A program made the translations under genes and the position numbers. From Schizochytrium sp. CCTCC M209059 (taxonomy: Eukaryota; Sar; Bigyra; Thraustochytrida; Thraustochytriidae), in NCBI GenBank assembly GCA_000818945.1, contig KN805444.1, forward strand, positions 97,117 to 161,116: a stretch of DNA of 64,000 bases, read 5' to 3'. A model generated the notes under the pieces. That model worked only from the letters and a program-made list of their open reading frames with translations, made no database searches and had not been told where the DNA came from. Below, in pieces: positions 38,041 to 47,832 of the stretch. Position 1 is the stretch's first letter, and each line of letters starts with the position of its first letter.

Positions 38041-39064
38041 GTTTGCGGGTTTGCTGCTTCAATGTATCGTGACCCAGTACGCTTCTTCGATTGGTTGCCC
38101 TTCTGTGTTCCCCATGTCCGCCGTGCTGAGAGCGCTCACTGAATGCCTATGGACTCTCCCTCCCTCCCTCCCTCTGTGTCCACATGAAAAGAGTCTCGCG
38201 GCGTGGCCAAGACCAACAACCAACTAGTAGCAGGTTGCCTTGACGGAAGGACCTTGCGCACGTGCGGACTCGCACAAGTCAAGAGAAAGAGGATGTGGTG
38301 AGGAGGGAGGCTCGCTATGGCATGGCACGATGATGCCGACATGATGCGATATGATATGATATGATATGATATGATATGATATGATATGATATGATATGAT
38401 ATGATATGATATGATATGATATGATATGATATGATATGATATGATATGATATGATATGATATGATATGATATGATATGATATGATATGATATGATATGAT
38501 ATGATATGATATGATATGATATGATATGATATGATATGATATGATATGATATGATATGATATGATATGATATGATATGATATGATATGATATGATATGAT
38601 ATGATATGATATGATATGATATGATATGATATGATATGATATGATATGATATGATATGATATGATATGATATGATATGATATGATATGATATGATATGAT
38701 ATGATATGATATGATATGATATGATATGATATGATATGATATGATATGATATGATATGATATGATATGATATGATATGATATGATATGATATGATATGAT
38801 ATGATATGATATGATATGATATGATATGATATGATATGATATGATATGATATGATATGATATGATATGATATGATATGATATGATATCAGGACGGGGAAA
38901 GCGGCGCTCCCCAGTCAATGGAAGGTGCGGGAGAGTATTGAGTCTCGCAACACGAGATGAAGTCCAGCTGTTTCTTGGGCCTTTCTTTTACACCAAAAGC
39001 AATCTCTTTGAGTTTTTATGCTGCTGTGAAATTTAGTTGTACGATGGAGAAGACTGTGCCGCTC
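38041..39064. other. Spacer dominated by the ATATG array
   Basis: 1.02 kb between two minus-strand genes. Apart from the array (38348-38887) there is a (CCCT)n stretch at 38156-38173. No gene is seen; long open frames here are products of the array. Confidence 0.8.
38348..38887. repeat. (ATATG)108 pentanucleotide array
   Basis: About 540 bp of perfect 5-nt repeats, preceded by a degenerate unit (GATGC). The minus strand is open throughout (His-Ile-Ile-Ser-Tyr cycle); the plus strand has a stop in each cycle. Confidence 0.98.
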
Positions 39065-41155
39065 TCACTTTTTACGTGCGTTGAAGAGCTCCTTAGGGCG
39101 ACCCGAGGCGTCCCAGGGGGCGTCCAAAGCAAGATCTTGGTCCAAAGCCGGAAGCTTGGAAGAGCCCCCATGAGAACCGAGAGGCTTGAGATGATGAGGA
39201 GCGCGCACAGCGGACCCTTGCATTTTCTGCTCGAGCGTGCCGCGACGAAGCGCCCCGCCTGAAGGGGAGGTGCTGCCCATGGAGTTTCGGGAGCGCTGCT
39301 TGTCATTGCTGATCGACGACGTCTCCGCGGCCGACTCGAGGCGAGATTCCTTGGATTCATTCGAAAGCTTGCTCTCCACGATGGGCTCGGTATCATTGGC
39401 GACCACAGTGTCCTCGGAGTGTTCCTGCGAGGCGGTGCGTGAACTGCCCATGGTCGTCGCATCTTCAATGTCACTGTCGTTGGATTCAATCGTCGAGTAT
39501 GTGTCGGCAGTCTCTTCGGAGCGGTCAGCCCGACCGCTCGCACGATGAGCGTTGTTGTTTTCTGCGGATGTTGCCGCAGAGCCTGCGGCGTTCGAGGCAG
39601 CAGCAACCTCTTGTTGTCTTTGTTTTTGTTTCTGCAGAGCAGCCTGGCGGCGCTGCTCGAGCACGGCGCGATTCGCCGTCTCCCACACCGACCGCTGCGA
39701 CTCCCACAGCAGAAGCTTGCTGTACTCGTGGTGAGAATAGGTTGCAATCTGCAAGGCGCGACCGCGCGACTCGACGTCGGGAAAAGACATGTCCAAGAGA
39801 GGCTGGTCGCCGACGCTTGGGCTCAGCGTGAGGTAGAATGAGCCTTGAAAGTAGATGGTAATGACAACGACGCCATGGTAGTAGGTTTTGCTTGCCATAA
39901 ATTCGACGTCATCATAAAAGGGCTGGTCGCCGGTGCTTTCGAGCTCGAAGAACTGGCGGCCATTTTCCTGGTCAACCCAGGGCTCGATGCCCTTTGACTT
40001 GTGGTACTCGGTAATCTTGGTGAGCGTGCCCTCGGCCTTGGCCAGCTCCTCCTCCAGAAAGGCGCTTGTCATGGCAAAGTGTTTCATGGGCGCCGTAAAG
40101 GGGAGTCCATCTGGCAGTTTCTGCACCTCGAACCAGTACGCAAGAAGCCCCTGCTGTCGTTGAAACTTCCTCAGCACGTGTGGCATCTCATGCAGCGTGA
40201 CCTCCTGATCCATTTGGAGCACTCCACCGTAGCACCAGTTGCCGTAGCGGAAGAGGGCGCGCCGAGCCGTCGACCCGTCCGTGCCTTTGAGCATGAGATA
40301 AGTTTGCGTGTAGCTGCCGCCAAAGGCTTCCTTGCTCTTGCCCCAAAGGTAGTCGTCATCAATGTGTGCGATACTTTCCGAGGATCGATGTTCGACATCT
40401 TCCATGTGGCCCTCCTCTTCATCGTCGTCTTCATCATGCACGTGTTCCTCTACCGGCGCAGATTTTTCTTCGGCCTTGCCCTCGACGCTGCGACGCGCTC
40501 GCTCGCGGAGGATATTGCGCATATTGAGGGCGGTCTCGTCGAGAGTCTGCCAAATGGCAAACTTGCGGTAGAGCCCAGACTCGTAGTGCTTGATCTGAAA
40601 CCCTGAGCCGCGACTGGAAATGTCCGGGAACTTGGTGTCCTCGAGGTCTTGCTCCGTGGCTGTGGCGTCTGCCACTGTGCAATAGTATGAGCCTTGGAGG
40701 AAGATGACGTGTAGCTTGAGATCGCCCACAAAGAGCTTGGCGCAAGCAAGCTCGACGTCGTTCAGGTGGTCTGGCTGAGCCTGCAGCTCAAAGTACGACT
40801 TGTTTTCGTTTCCTTCCTCGTCGATCCAGGCCGTCATGCCATACTGGCTCATTTCCTCGAGGATCTCGGCTGAGTCGGTGATTTCGTCGCGAAGTGCAGC
40901 CGCCGTGTCGTCGAGCATCTCGGCCACTTCTTGAAAGGGCGAGTCCTTGGGAAGGTCACGTCGTGCGCACCAGAGCGCGAGCGAGCTGCGCTTTCTCTGC
41001 AGCTTGGCCAAGCTTGACTGCACGTCGCGCACCGTCAGCTCTTCATCGCCAAACTTGAGCAAGCCCGAGTACACCTCATTGACGCGTTGCACGACGACGC
41101 GGCGCTGGAGCTCGTTTACCGAGTCGCGCTTAAAGATGCAAAAGTACTCGTCCAT
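39065..41155 (-). CDS. Unknown protein with two copies of a novel domain of about 230 residues
   Basis: 696 residues from ATG at 41155. The N-terminal two-thirds is an internal duplication. Copy 1 (about 5-215) and copy 2 (about 285-510) share a basic helical start ending LQRKRSSLALW / FQRQQGLLAYW, a (K/R)xLPxxxPF step, a long acidic helix, WIDEEGNENKSYFEL / WVDQENGRQFFEL, a strand pair IFLQGSYYCTV / IYFQGSFYLTL, FPDISSRGSGFQI / FPDVESRGRALQI, and a closing YRKFAIW / YSKLLLW. The linker between them is acidic and low in complexity. The last 185 residues are Ser/Ala/Glu-rich and disordered. No signal peptide, membrane span or catalytic motif is visible. I do not recognise the domain; the pattern of strands resembles a beta-rich binding module preceded by a helical hairpin. 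Confidence 0.85.
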   Translation of the reverse strand: MDEYFCIFKRDSVNELQRRVVVQRVNEVYSGLLKFGDEELTVRDVQSSLAKLQRKRSSLALWCARRDLPKDSPFQEVAEMLDDTAAALRDEITDSAEILEEMSQYGMTAWIDEEGNENKSYFELQAQPDHLNDVELACAKLFVGDLKLHVIFLQGSYYCTVADATATEQDLEDTKFPDISSRGSGFQIKHYESGLYRKFAIWQTLDETALNMRNILRERARRSVEGKAEEKSAPVEEHVHDEDDDEEEGHMEDVEHRSSESIAHIDDDYLWGKSKEAFGGSYTQTYLMLKGTDGSTARRALFRYGNWCYGGVLQMDQEVTLHEMPHVLRKFQRQQGLLAYWFEVQKLPDGLPFTAPMKHFAMTSAFLEEELAKAEGTLTKITEYHKSKGIEPWVDQENGRQFFELESTGDQPFYDDVEFMASKTYYHGVVVITIYFQGSFYLTLSPSVGDQPLLDMSFPDVESRGRALQIATYSHHEYSKLLLWESQRSVWETANRAVLEQRRQAALQKQKQRQQEVAAASNAAGSAATSAENNNAHRASGRADRSEETADTYSTIESNDSDIEDATTMGSSRTASQEHSEDTVVANDTEPIVESKLSNESKESRLESAAETSSISNDKQRSRNSMGSTSPSGGALRRGTLEQKMQGSAVRAPHHLKPLGSHGGSSKLPALDQDLALDAPWDASGRPKELFNARKK

Positions 41156-42730
41156 TTTGCTCTTGCACGATTTCTTTCTCCGACAACAACAAAAGAAGAG
41201 GGACGGACTCCGCGGCGCGCTCGCTTCAAGTCCACTTCACCTAGGTCTTGCGCAAATTTGTTTCTCGTGCTTCGCCTCCTCCTCCGCGACCTCGTCGGCA
41301 AAGTAGTTTTGTCTTTCTACTACGCAGCTTGAGCAAAGGCTTTGTTTGTCGCGTCTCACACTGGCTGCTTTTACAACTGAGCGGCCCAGGGCCAAGGTTC
41401 ATACCAAAGACATAAGGTCCGAACTTGTCAGTAGAGTATACTAGTACGTAGAACTACTACTTGTCTCCTCCTAACGGCCATATTTTGTTGAGTTGAGCGT
41501 TGCGACGAAACTGAAGCTTGATCTCTCTCTCTCTCCCTCTCTCTCTCTTTCGTACTGGCTGCTATCTTCTCGCGACCTAAAAACCTGGTATTGACGACAT
41601 AAAATAGATAGCTCGATGGCTGGCCAAAGCAGCGAGCGTCGATCGCCGCTTTTGTTGTCGGAGAATTTGCCCTAGTATATACTCAAGGAGAGAGAGGAAA
41701 AAAAAGTGGTAAAAAAAAAAGAGGTTTAATTTGCGACGGCGTCGACTCAACTTGAGATTCTAAGTCAACACCACGCGTGTCAAGCTCCAGTTTTTCTCTG
41801 CACCAGCTATACAAAGGAGTCGAGTCACGACCTATCGAAGGATTTGGGACGCTCGGGCCATTTTTTATCTTTTCTCTTGCGTCTTCATGAATGGCTAGTC
41901 GCATGAAACGATGCCACTAAAATCATTAAAAAATCGTCGCCCGCTCGCTATCACTTGGACAAAATAATGTGGGTTGTAGCATTTGATCATTTTCGAAGTC
42001 ACGACTTGATCATAGGACTCCAAAAAAAAACAGCCAAATGGACATTTGACGAAGGCTTATTATAAAGGATTGCTCGAGCGGCATGAAGATGCATCGTGTC
42101 GCTCGCTAATCAGGTCGTAAAGAGCTGTAGTGTGTAGCTTATGTAAACGCTTCATCTCCTTAATCTTTAGAATCGTAAGCTACAGTTTTTCTCGCAGCGG
42201 AAGTTGAAGATGATCAATCATGGAGCGAGAACTTTGCTTGCATCCTTTCTTTTCTTTTCTTTTCTTTTCTTTTATGACATTTTATCACCACCAACTCCGG
42301 AGTCTCGGAGACGTTCGTTCGTCGATCCGATAACTACAAATCAATACGTTCTTACGTACTTCTTTCTTGACTGTGACTTGCGTGACTGGTGCTAGGCCTA
42401 GCTGCAAACCCTTTGGACTTTGTAGCAAAGTTCTACTTTCCCTACATTGTATTTCTTTCAGGGGTTTGTAAAAAGAGACCTAATAGAGAAGAAATAGGCC
42501 TTTTCCTTAAAGCACTGGCGAAAGGAGCACGACGCTGCCGGCAATCTGACATCTTGCTGGTGCTGGTCTTGCTGCCCTTCGCCCGCACCAACGCAGTATC
42601 ATCCGTGCGCTCGTGAGCGCCGCGACTCGTTCCCAGCCCTCCCTCGCGCGGTTTCTGCAAGGCACTAACCGACCAAGTCAGCACGCACGCGGATTAGCAA
42701 AAGCTAGAAAAAGGAGAGACCACCGCCACC
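41156..42730. other. AT-richer 1.6-kb spacer, no gene seen
   Basis: This divergent spacer precedes both the duplicated-domain gene and TIM9. It is notably AT-rich for the window (about 41560-42450). It holds a (CT)n stretch at about 41522-41548, A-runs at about 41700-41720 and 42023-42032, and (CTTTT)n at about 42246-42272. No coding, tRNA or snRNA pattern was found. Confidence 0.55.
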
Positions 42731-43015
42731 ATGGACGCCGCAGCAGGACTTCCGGAGCACCTCCATGGCGAGTTCTTGCAGGCCATCGAGGAGATGCAGA
42801 TCAAAGGTTTTCTCCAGATGCACAACAAGGTGACCGAATCATGCTTTAAGGACTGCGTCAAGGCCTTTCACAGCAAGAACCTCACGGGTGAGGAGTCCAA
42901 GTGTATCAACACCTGCACTGCCAAGTTCCTTGCCATGTCGCAGCGTCTCAGTCAGCGGTATGCTGAGGTCTCCATGGAGCAGCAGATGGAGATGCAGCAG
43001 CAGGGGCAGCAGTAG
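42731..43015 (+). CDS. TIM9: Mitochondrial import chaperone of the small Tim family (Tim9-like)
   Basis: 94 residues, ATG in an ideal context (GCCACCATGG). Twin CX3C motifs, CFKDC and CINTC, are 15 residues apart within a two-helix hairpin, followed by AKFLAMSQRLSQRYAEV as in Tim9 (family AEKFLKxSQRV). Small Tim proteins form hexameric chaperones in the intermembrane space that carry hydrophobic precursors to TIM22 or SAM; they are imported through Mia40 by the Cys pairs and carry no presequence, as here. The Gln/Met-rich tail (MEQQMEMQQQGQQ) is a lineage extra. It converges with the SQ/TQ-rich gene. Tim9 is preferred over Tim10 by the CFKDCVKxF...LTGEESKC spacing; other small Tims are possible. 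Confidence 0.88.
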   Translation: MDAAAGLPEHLHGEFLQAIEEMQIKGFLQMHNKVTESCFKDCVKAFHSKNLTGEESKCINTCTAKFLAMSQRLSQRYAEVSMEQQMEMQQQGQQ

Positions 43016-43351
43016 AATGGTTCGCGGACGGCCAGCATAGCGCTTCGTACGAATCATGACTTCGCGTCTGCGGCGAATTCTCTCCTTTTAGGTTGGTGTT
43101 TCGCTCTCGCACAAGTTTCCCTTCTTGGATCCTTCAGTTCAGACAGCAATGGAACTTTGTAATCCTCCGTCTTTTTTCTTTTTTCTTTATTGCGCAAGAG
43201 CATTGGGTGCGAGGCAACTTCATTTTTAGCACCACAATGTCTTGTTACAATACAAAGCGAAATCATGTTTTGTTCGAGGTCAACTTTTCCTTCCTTCCTT
43301 CCTTCCTTCCTTCCTTCCTTCCTTCCTTCCTTCCTTCCTTCCTTCATTCAT
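43016..43351. other. Convergent spacer with (TTCC)14
   Basis: 336 bp. (TTCC)14 runs 43287-43344 and passes into (CATT)4 at 43345-43360, which enters the end of the next gene and codes its last residues. Confidence 0.8.
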
Positions 43352-45544
43352 TCATTCATTAGTTCGTTCATTTGAGAAGCTGCTCTTTGCGTGCTGACGA
43401 TTAAAGTAGGCGGTGATCTTGTTAGACGAGTTTTCCTCCTGCTTGGGCTTTCTCTTGCCACGTTGCGTGACCTTTGGCGAAGACGCACTTTCCGTGACGG
43501 GCGCGCCACTTGCCTCGACCATTTTCAGAGGTGGAGTTACGCGCATGCGTCGCGGTAGGCTATCGACGACAGCGTCAGTCCTTGGCCTTGGCAAGGATCT
43601 AGACCGAGCAAGACGACGATGCCGCAGAAGTTCGGTGCCTGGTTGTCTTTTTCTGCGAGTTTCCTTCTTTTCAACATCCTCGTCTTCGTCTGATGAAAAA
43701 AGCACCACACTCTGTTGCGAAGTTTCACCCGTTTCTAGAGGCCTGTGCGTAGGCTTTTTCTTGGGTATCTTGACGCTATTTTCCTTGTTGGCCTCGGCGC
43801 GCTTTTGGAGCATGCGTTTGCTACACTTTGGCTTTTTGGGCACCATGAACATTTCGAGCTCATCGACAGTAGCCGAAGGGGACGTAGATTCGTCGAGATA
43901 TGTTACACGTGGGCGTTTTCCCCGGACCTGTCGCCTCTTTTTCCAAATGTCTTCGAAATCATCATCCTCGTCCTCGTCGTCGGCTTCGTCGTCCTCATTA
44001 CTTTCTACTTCTTTTTCTTTCCCATAAGTCAGTGTATTCTTGGTATGTACAGTCTCTGCATCATTCTCAAGGACGCCTTGCGAAATGTGATTCGGGCCTT
44101 TGCTTTTCGGCGATTTTTCTGCGATCTCTATCTTTACCTTGGGTAAGGCCCTGGTCGTACGAGCTTCTTTCGTGGCGGGCATTGGATTTGTGTTGACCTC
44201 GAGCAATCGATTGATTTCCTCATCTTCAGAATCGCTTGCGAGAGGGTCGTCAACCATACGTGAGCTCGGGTCCTCGGTCTTGCGCAAATTATTGGTAGGC
44301 CTGCTAAGACCTACAGCGGCTTGCTGAGTAGCAGCTCGTGAGATGTCGGATTCATGCTGTGTAGTATCCTTTTCCTGATCCGCAAGTTCGGCTTCTTCTT
44401 TCTCAACATGTGCGGGAAGCGACGCCATTGACGAATGCAAAGGTTTGTCTGATGACTGCGTAGCATCCTCAGAATCAGGCTCCTCCTTGTTAACGTGTGC
44501 GGGGAGCGTTGCACTTGATGTCTGCAGAGGTTCGTCTGGCATTTGCGTTGAAGATACGTGCGCTTCCTCTTCGTCAGAGTCGAGATCCTCATCAAAGTCC
44601 AGGTCGAGCTCCTGACTTTGCCACTGCGTTGCCGTTAATTTGGCGAAGTCGTCTTTGGCTTCTTGTGTTGCGCTGTCTTCATCGAGATGACGCTCGTCTA
44701 TGCTTGGCCCAGCGCTGGCCTGTTTCGCAGAGCATTGTGAGTCATCATCAGCTTCATTGGTGTCGTCGCCATGACTGAGAGCGCCGACTTCTGTGTCATT
44801 TATCTCGTCTAAGTCCATATCTGCAGAGATTGATTGTGTAGGGCTGCTCTTGCCCTGCGTCGTGTATTGTGTAGTCGTTTGAGATACGCTCAGTGAAGCA
44901 TCTCCGTCGTCGTCTTCGTCTTCCTCGTTGTCTTCATCTTCGCTTTCATGTAATTTCTCGTCAGCGTTGAAAAGACATTGCGATGGGGCGAGGGTGGCCG
45001 GAATGACCTCGTTTTGTTCGATGCGGTCCTCATTTTCTGGTAGATCGCTGGCCTGGGTAGCGGGAACAAAGGTAGCGGCGGGGGCGGGGGCGGCGAATCG
45101 TACAAGGGCCCCGGGCGCACGAGAGCTCGTCCCCGCGAGGATCGACGTAATGTGTGCATCACTCGCGTTCACCACAACTTGCGCTTCGCTTTCTTTCTCG
45201 CCTTGATCTTCCTTTGTCGCGCCTTTGTTAACGTCATTATTCTCTGAGCCGTTCAGATCCTTATCCTCGTTTTCAAGGTCGTCATCAAAGTCGTCAAAGT
45301 CGATAGCCTGAGACTGAAGCTGTGTTGTTGTAAAAATTGGCGCCTGCGCCTTGGGGCCGGAGACCTCACGTTTCCCAGTCTCGTCTATGTCCTCTTGCTC
45401 GCCCCCGTCCTCCTCGTCCTGAGATGGCAACGTCATGTAAAAGTTTGGGGCGCGAGAGTTGTTGTCCTCGTTCATTGGCGCAGGAGGACGCTCTGCATCT
45501 TGGTCGTGAAGCTGTTCCTGCGCGCCATCGAACCTGGGCGGCAT
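43352..45544 (-). CDS. Acidic SQ/TQ-cluster protein with C-terminal PIP-like motif
   Basis: 730 residues from ATG at 45544; the frame runs further up but only to a TTG. Almost the whole chain is acidic and disordered. It has an unusual density of SQ and TQ dipeptides (LPSQDE, TTTQLQSQ, VPATQAS, APSQCLF, SVSQTTTQYTTQG, SATQEAK, TATQWQSQ, SSTQMP, DATQSS, DTTQHE, AATQQAA), the signature of substrates of the checkpoint kinases ATM/ATR. A motif appears twice: TQLQSQAIDFDDFDDDLE and TQWQSQELDLDFDEDLD. The last third is basic with possible nuclear signals (KKRRQVRGKRPR) and CK2-type acidic sites. Near the C-terminus SNKITAYFNRQ resembles a PCNA-interacting peptide (hydrophobic, two residues, Tyr-Phe) but lacks the Gln. 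A replication or DNA-damage mediator is the best guess; no folded domain is seen. Confidence 0.7.
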   Translation of the reverse strand: MPPRFDGAQEQLHDQDAERPPAPMNEDNNSRAPNFYMTLPSQDEEDGGEQEDIDETGKREVSGPKAQAPIFTTTQLQSQAIDFDDFDDDLENEDKDLNGSENNDVNKGATKEDQGEKESEAQVVVNASDAHITSILAGTSSRAPGALVRFAAPAPAATFVPATQASDLPENEDRIEQNEVIPATLAPSQCLFNADEKLHESEDEDNEEDEDDDGDASLSVSQTTTQYTTQGKSSPTQSISADMDLDEINDTEVGALSHGDDTNEADDDSQCSAKQASAGPSIDERHLDEDSATQEAKDDFAKLTATQWQSQELDLDFDEDLDSDEEEAHVSSTQMPDEPLQTSSATLPAHVNKEEPDSEDATQSSDKPLHSSMASLPAHVEKEEAELADQEKDTTQHESDISRAATQQAAVGLSRPTNNLRKTEDPSSRMVDDPLASDSEDEEINRLLEVNTNPMPATKEARTTRALPKVKIEIAEKSPKSKGPNHISQGVLENDAETVHTKNTLTYGKEKEVESNEDDEADDEDEDDDFEDIWKKRRQVRGKRPRVTYLDESTSPSATVDELEMFMVPKKPKCSKRMLQKRAEANKENSVKIPKKKPTHRPLETGETSQQSVVLFSSDEDEDVEKKETRRKRQPGTELLRHRRLARSRSLPRPRTDAVVDSLPRRMRVTPPLKMVEASGAPVTESASSPKVTQRGKRKPKQEENSSNKITAYFNRQHAKSSFSNERTNE

Positions 45545-47153
45545 GAGGATTGCGACGAAGCGGGCGAGGCGCACGTTCCCTCGCGCGCCTTTCGCCGTTT
45601 GTTCTCGTGCTCTGCGCGACGGCAACCCGCGTTGCGACGGTGGATGGTGGGTTCTGCAAACTCTGCGATGGTTAGATTCTTTTAGGCACTAGAATTTGGG
45701 GAACTAGAACTGGAGCAGTAGTATTATGCGGGAGAAATTAATTTGCGCCACCCTCGTTTCAGGGAGACATTAATATGACTGATTCATTTTATTGATTAAA
45801 AACGCCTTGGTTCATGGGTCTTGGGCGCAGAATCATGAACCTTCAATACTCTCTTTTAAGACGCATGTTGTGGATGTTTTAGCAATCTCGGTTCAACACG
45901 ACTTTTTCGTATTGTCAATCTGTGGCACTCTCTGACAAAATCTACGTATATCACTTTGACAAGCGCAATCGAACCCCTTCGCTGCAAGTCGGCTTCTGCA
46001 CGGACGTTATCGTAGCTCTCATATTTTTAAGCTCAAGCAGCTAATCAGAAACCACACGAGTCCTTCGAACGATGAAACTTGGCACCCTCTTACACCCATA
46101 CATCACTCTGCACTTCTTGCTTTTCCCAAGCTAGATTCGTTCCATTGACGATAAGGCGGCCACTGCAAGCACTCCAAGCTCGCACGTCATCACAGCTTCG
46201 TGGCTCCAACACATTTACAAACCCATTCATTCTTCTTGCATCACAAGTCCAATTCCATCTTCCGCACTCTCACTCCACAATAATCTATACACCGCGCTGC
46301 ATTTCTTTCTCTCTTTCCCTACTACAATCTCAATCAATCTCAATCAATCCCTTTGGCGGCAAGGCTCCTTCGCGCTCTCGGCAAGCCTCCGTTTTCCACG
46401 ATGCCTTGAAAATGCCTTCTCCATTAAAAAAAAATTAAAAAAAATGCGGGGCCCCATTTTTCGAGTCCGCGAGCGAGACCTGTCGCCCGTTTTCCTCGGC
46501 CACGCAGGTGCGGACGCGGGGGCTCCGCAGGGTGCTGCGCGGCCGGCTTTCTTGCCGCGCGGCCGCGCCTCCGCCGCCGCAGCTCGGCTCCTCGGCCGGC
46601 AGCGGCGGCTGCTCTCGCTCGCTCGCTCGCTCGCTCTCTCCCAGTCGCCCGCCTTGCGCAGCGGTGGCTTCGACACCATCAGCACGGCCGGGCGGGATGT
46701 GTCTCGAAATGCCTCTCGTCATTCATTCACGGCTTCTCTCGCCGAACAAACCGATTCCGTTCGGCCGCTTGCTGGCACAAGCCGCGCCTCCATGGCAGTG
46801 CAGCGCGCGGGTCGAGTCCGTGGACGTGCGAGAGGAGGTCTGGGCGGGAAAATCGGTGAAGCAAGCGTAGAAAGTCCCACGTCAGGCGGGCAGGTACATT
46901 CGCAACATGAATGAATGAATGCACACGCAGCATACACTGCGGCTTCACAGAAGGAAGCAGACGCAAGCTGGGGTGACTGTTGCTGCAGGCTCTATCTCCG
47001 CCTTTAGCCTCCATTGTGAGCTCTTTGTGCTGCATTGCATTGCATTGCATCGAATCGTACGCGTGGTCGCGCCGTGGATTTGTCCTCGTCCTTGAGCGTA
47101 CGTACGCCTCTCCAGTTCCTCGAACCGTTGGTTTTTTGAAGAGCAGAATTATC

Positions 47154-47396
47154 ATGATGCCGTTTGTTCAATCGCTCGTTCGCTCGTTCGCTCGTTCGTC
47201 TGTTCTCTTGGCCGTGAGCATCGCTTTCTCTCTGTCGACAGTGACTGCCTCTGGCTGCGCACCTGCAACTCGCTCTTTTGCGCGCGCAGGCCGAGCGAGT
47301 TTCGCAGTTCTGAAGAAAAAGGGTCGAGCAATCCGCAGCCGTCCGACCATCCGTTCATCCATCCATCCATCCATCCATCCATCCATCCATCCATAG
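47154..47396 (+). CDS. Possible small secreted peptide or signal-peptide exon (doubtful)
   Basis: An 80-codon frame from ATG at 47154 opens with a convincing signal-peptide shape: basic n-region (MMPFVQSLVRSFARS), hydrophobic core (SVLLAVSIAFSLSTVTA) and a small-residue cleavage step (ASG). After it comes a basic stretch and then Ile-His-Pro-Ser repeats coded by the (ATCC)n tract, which are unlikely to be real protein. It may be a chance ORF, a small secreted protein, or the missing first exon of the secreted-type DUF1800-DUF1501 gene 2.2 kb downstream. No strong GT donor follows the signal region, which weakens the last idea. Confidence 0.2.
   Translation: MMPFVQSLVRSFARSSVLLAVSIAFSLSTVTASGCAPATRSFARAGRASFAVLKKKGRAIRSRPTIRSSIHPSIHPSIHP
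47357..47394. repeat. (ATCC)n microsatellite
   Basis: About nine perfect ATCC units. It codes for Ile-His-Pro-Ser in one frame and Trp-Met-Asp-Gly on the opposite strand. Confidence 0.95.
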
Positions 47397-47748
47397 ATCT
47401 CCCACGGTCTGTGCTGCTGCGCGCGACGACGACGGCATAACAGACTCCTGGGTGCGACAACTTTCTCTCTCTCTCGCCTCTCTATCATCTCTTTCTCCAC
47501 GCTGACCGTCCGCACCGCCGCCACTTGCGAGGCGGCCTGGGCCTCGGACTGCTTGCTGGCTGGTGCCATAACACAGGGGCCGACCGAGCCAATGAACAAG
47601 GAACTCCGTCGCACCAATTGCCCAGGACCCCCGACCAGCCTCAGCTGCGGCATGCCGCACGATGCTGGTCGCATCGCACGCAGCATCGCAGCTGCCAGCA
47701 GCCAGGCAGCGGAGCTTGCACAATTTCGCCGTAAACGTAACGTCATTC

Positions 47749-47832
47749 TTGCTTGCTTGTTTGCTTGCTTATTTATTTGTCTGCTTGCTAATTTTCTTGC
47801 TTGCTTGCTTCCTTGCTTGCTTGCTTGCTTGC
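47749..47832. repeat. Interrupted (CTTG)n tract
   Basis: Runs of TTGC units broken by ATTTATTTG and ATTTTC. The same unit recurs at 34738-34766 and 56712-56751. Confidence 0.9.

Noticed and set aside
38136..38918. A 260-codon minus-strand frame of Ile-Ile-Ser-Tyr-His repeats.
   Set aside because: Purely the product of the ATATG array, with no sensible unique sequence at either end.
46444..46914. A 156-codon frame starting MRGPIFRVRERDL.
   Set aside because: Low complexity, no domain, and lies in a GC-rich region where long frames are expected by chance.
47168..47746. A 192-codon minus-strand frame starting with ATG and a targeting-like N-terminus.
   Set aside because: It includes Trp-Met-Asp-Gly repeats from the (ATCC)n tract and has no recognisable domain.
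47357..47832. Regular short repeats considered as a CRISPR-like array.
   Set aside because: They are contiguous microsatellites without spacers, in a eukaryotic context.
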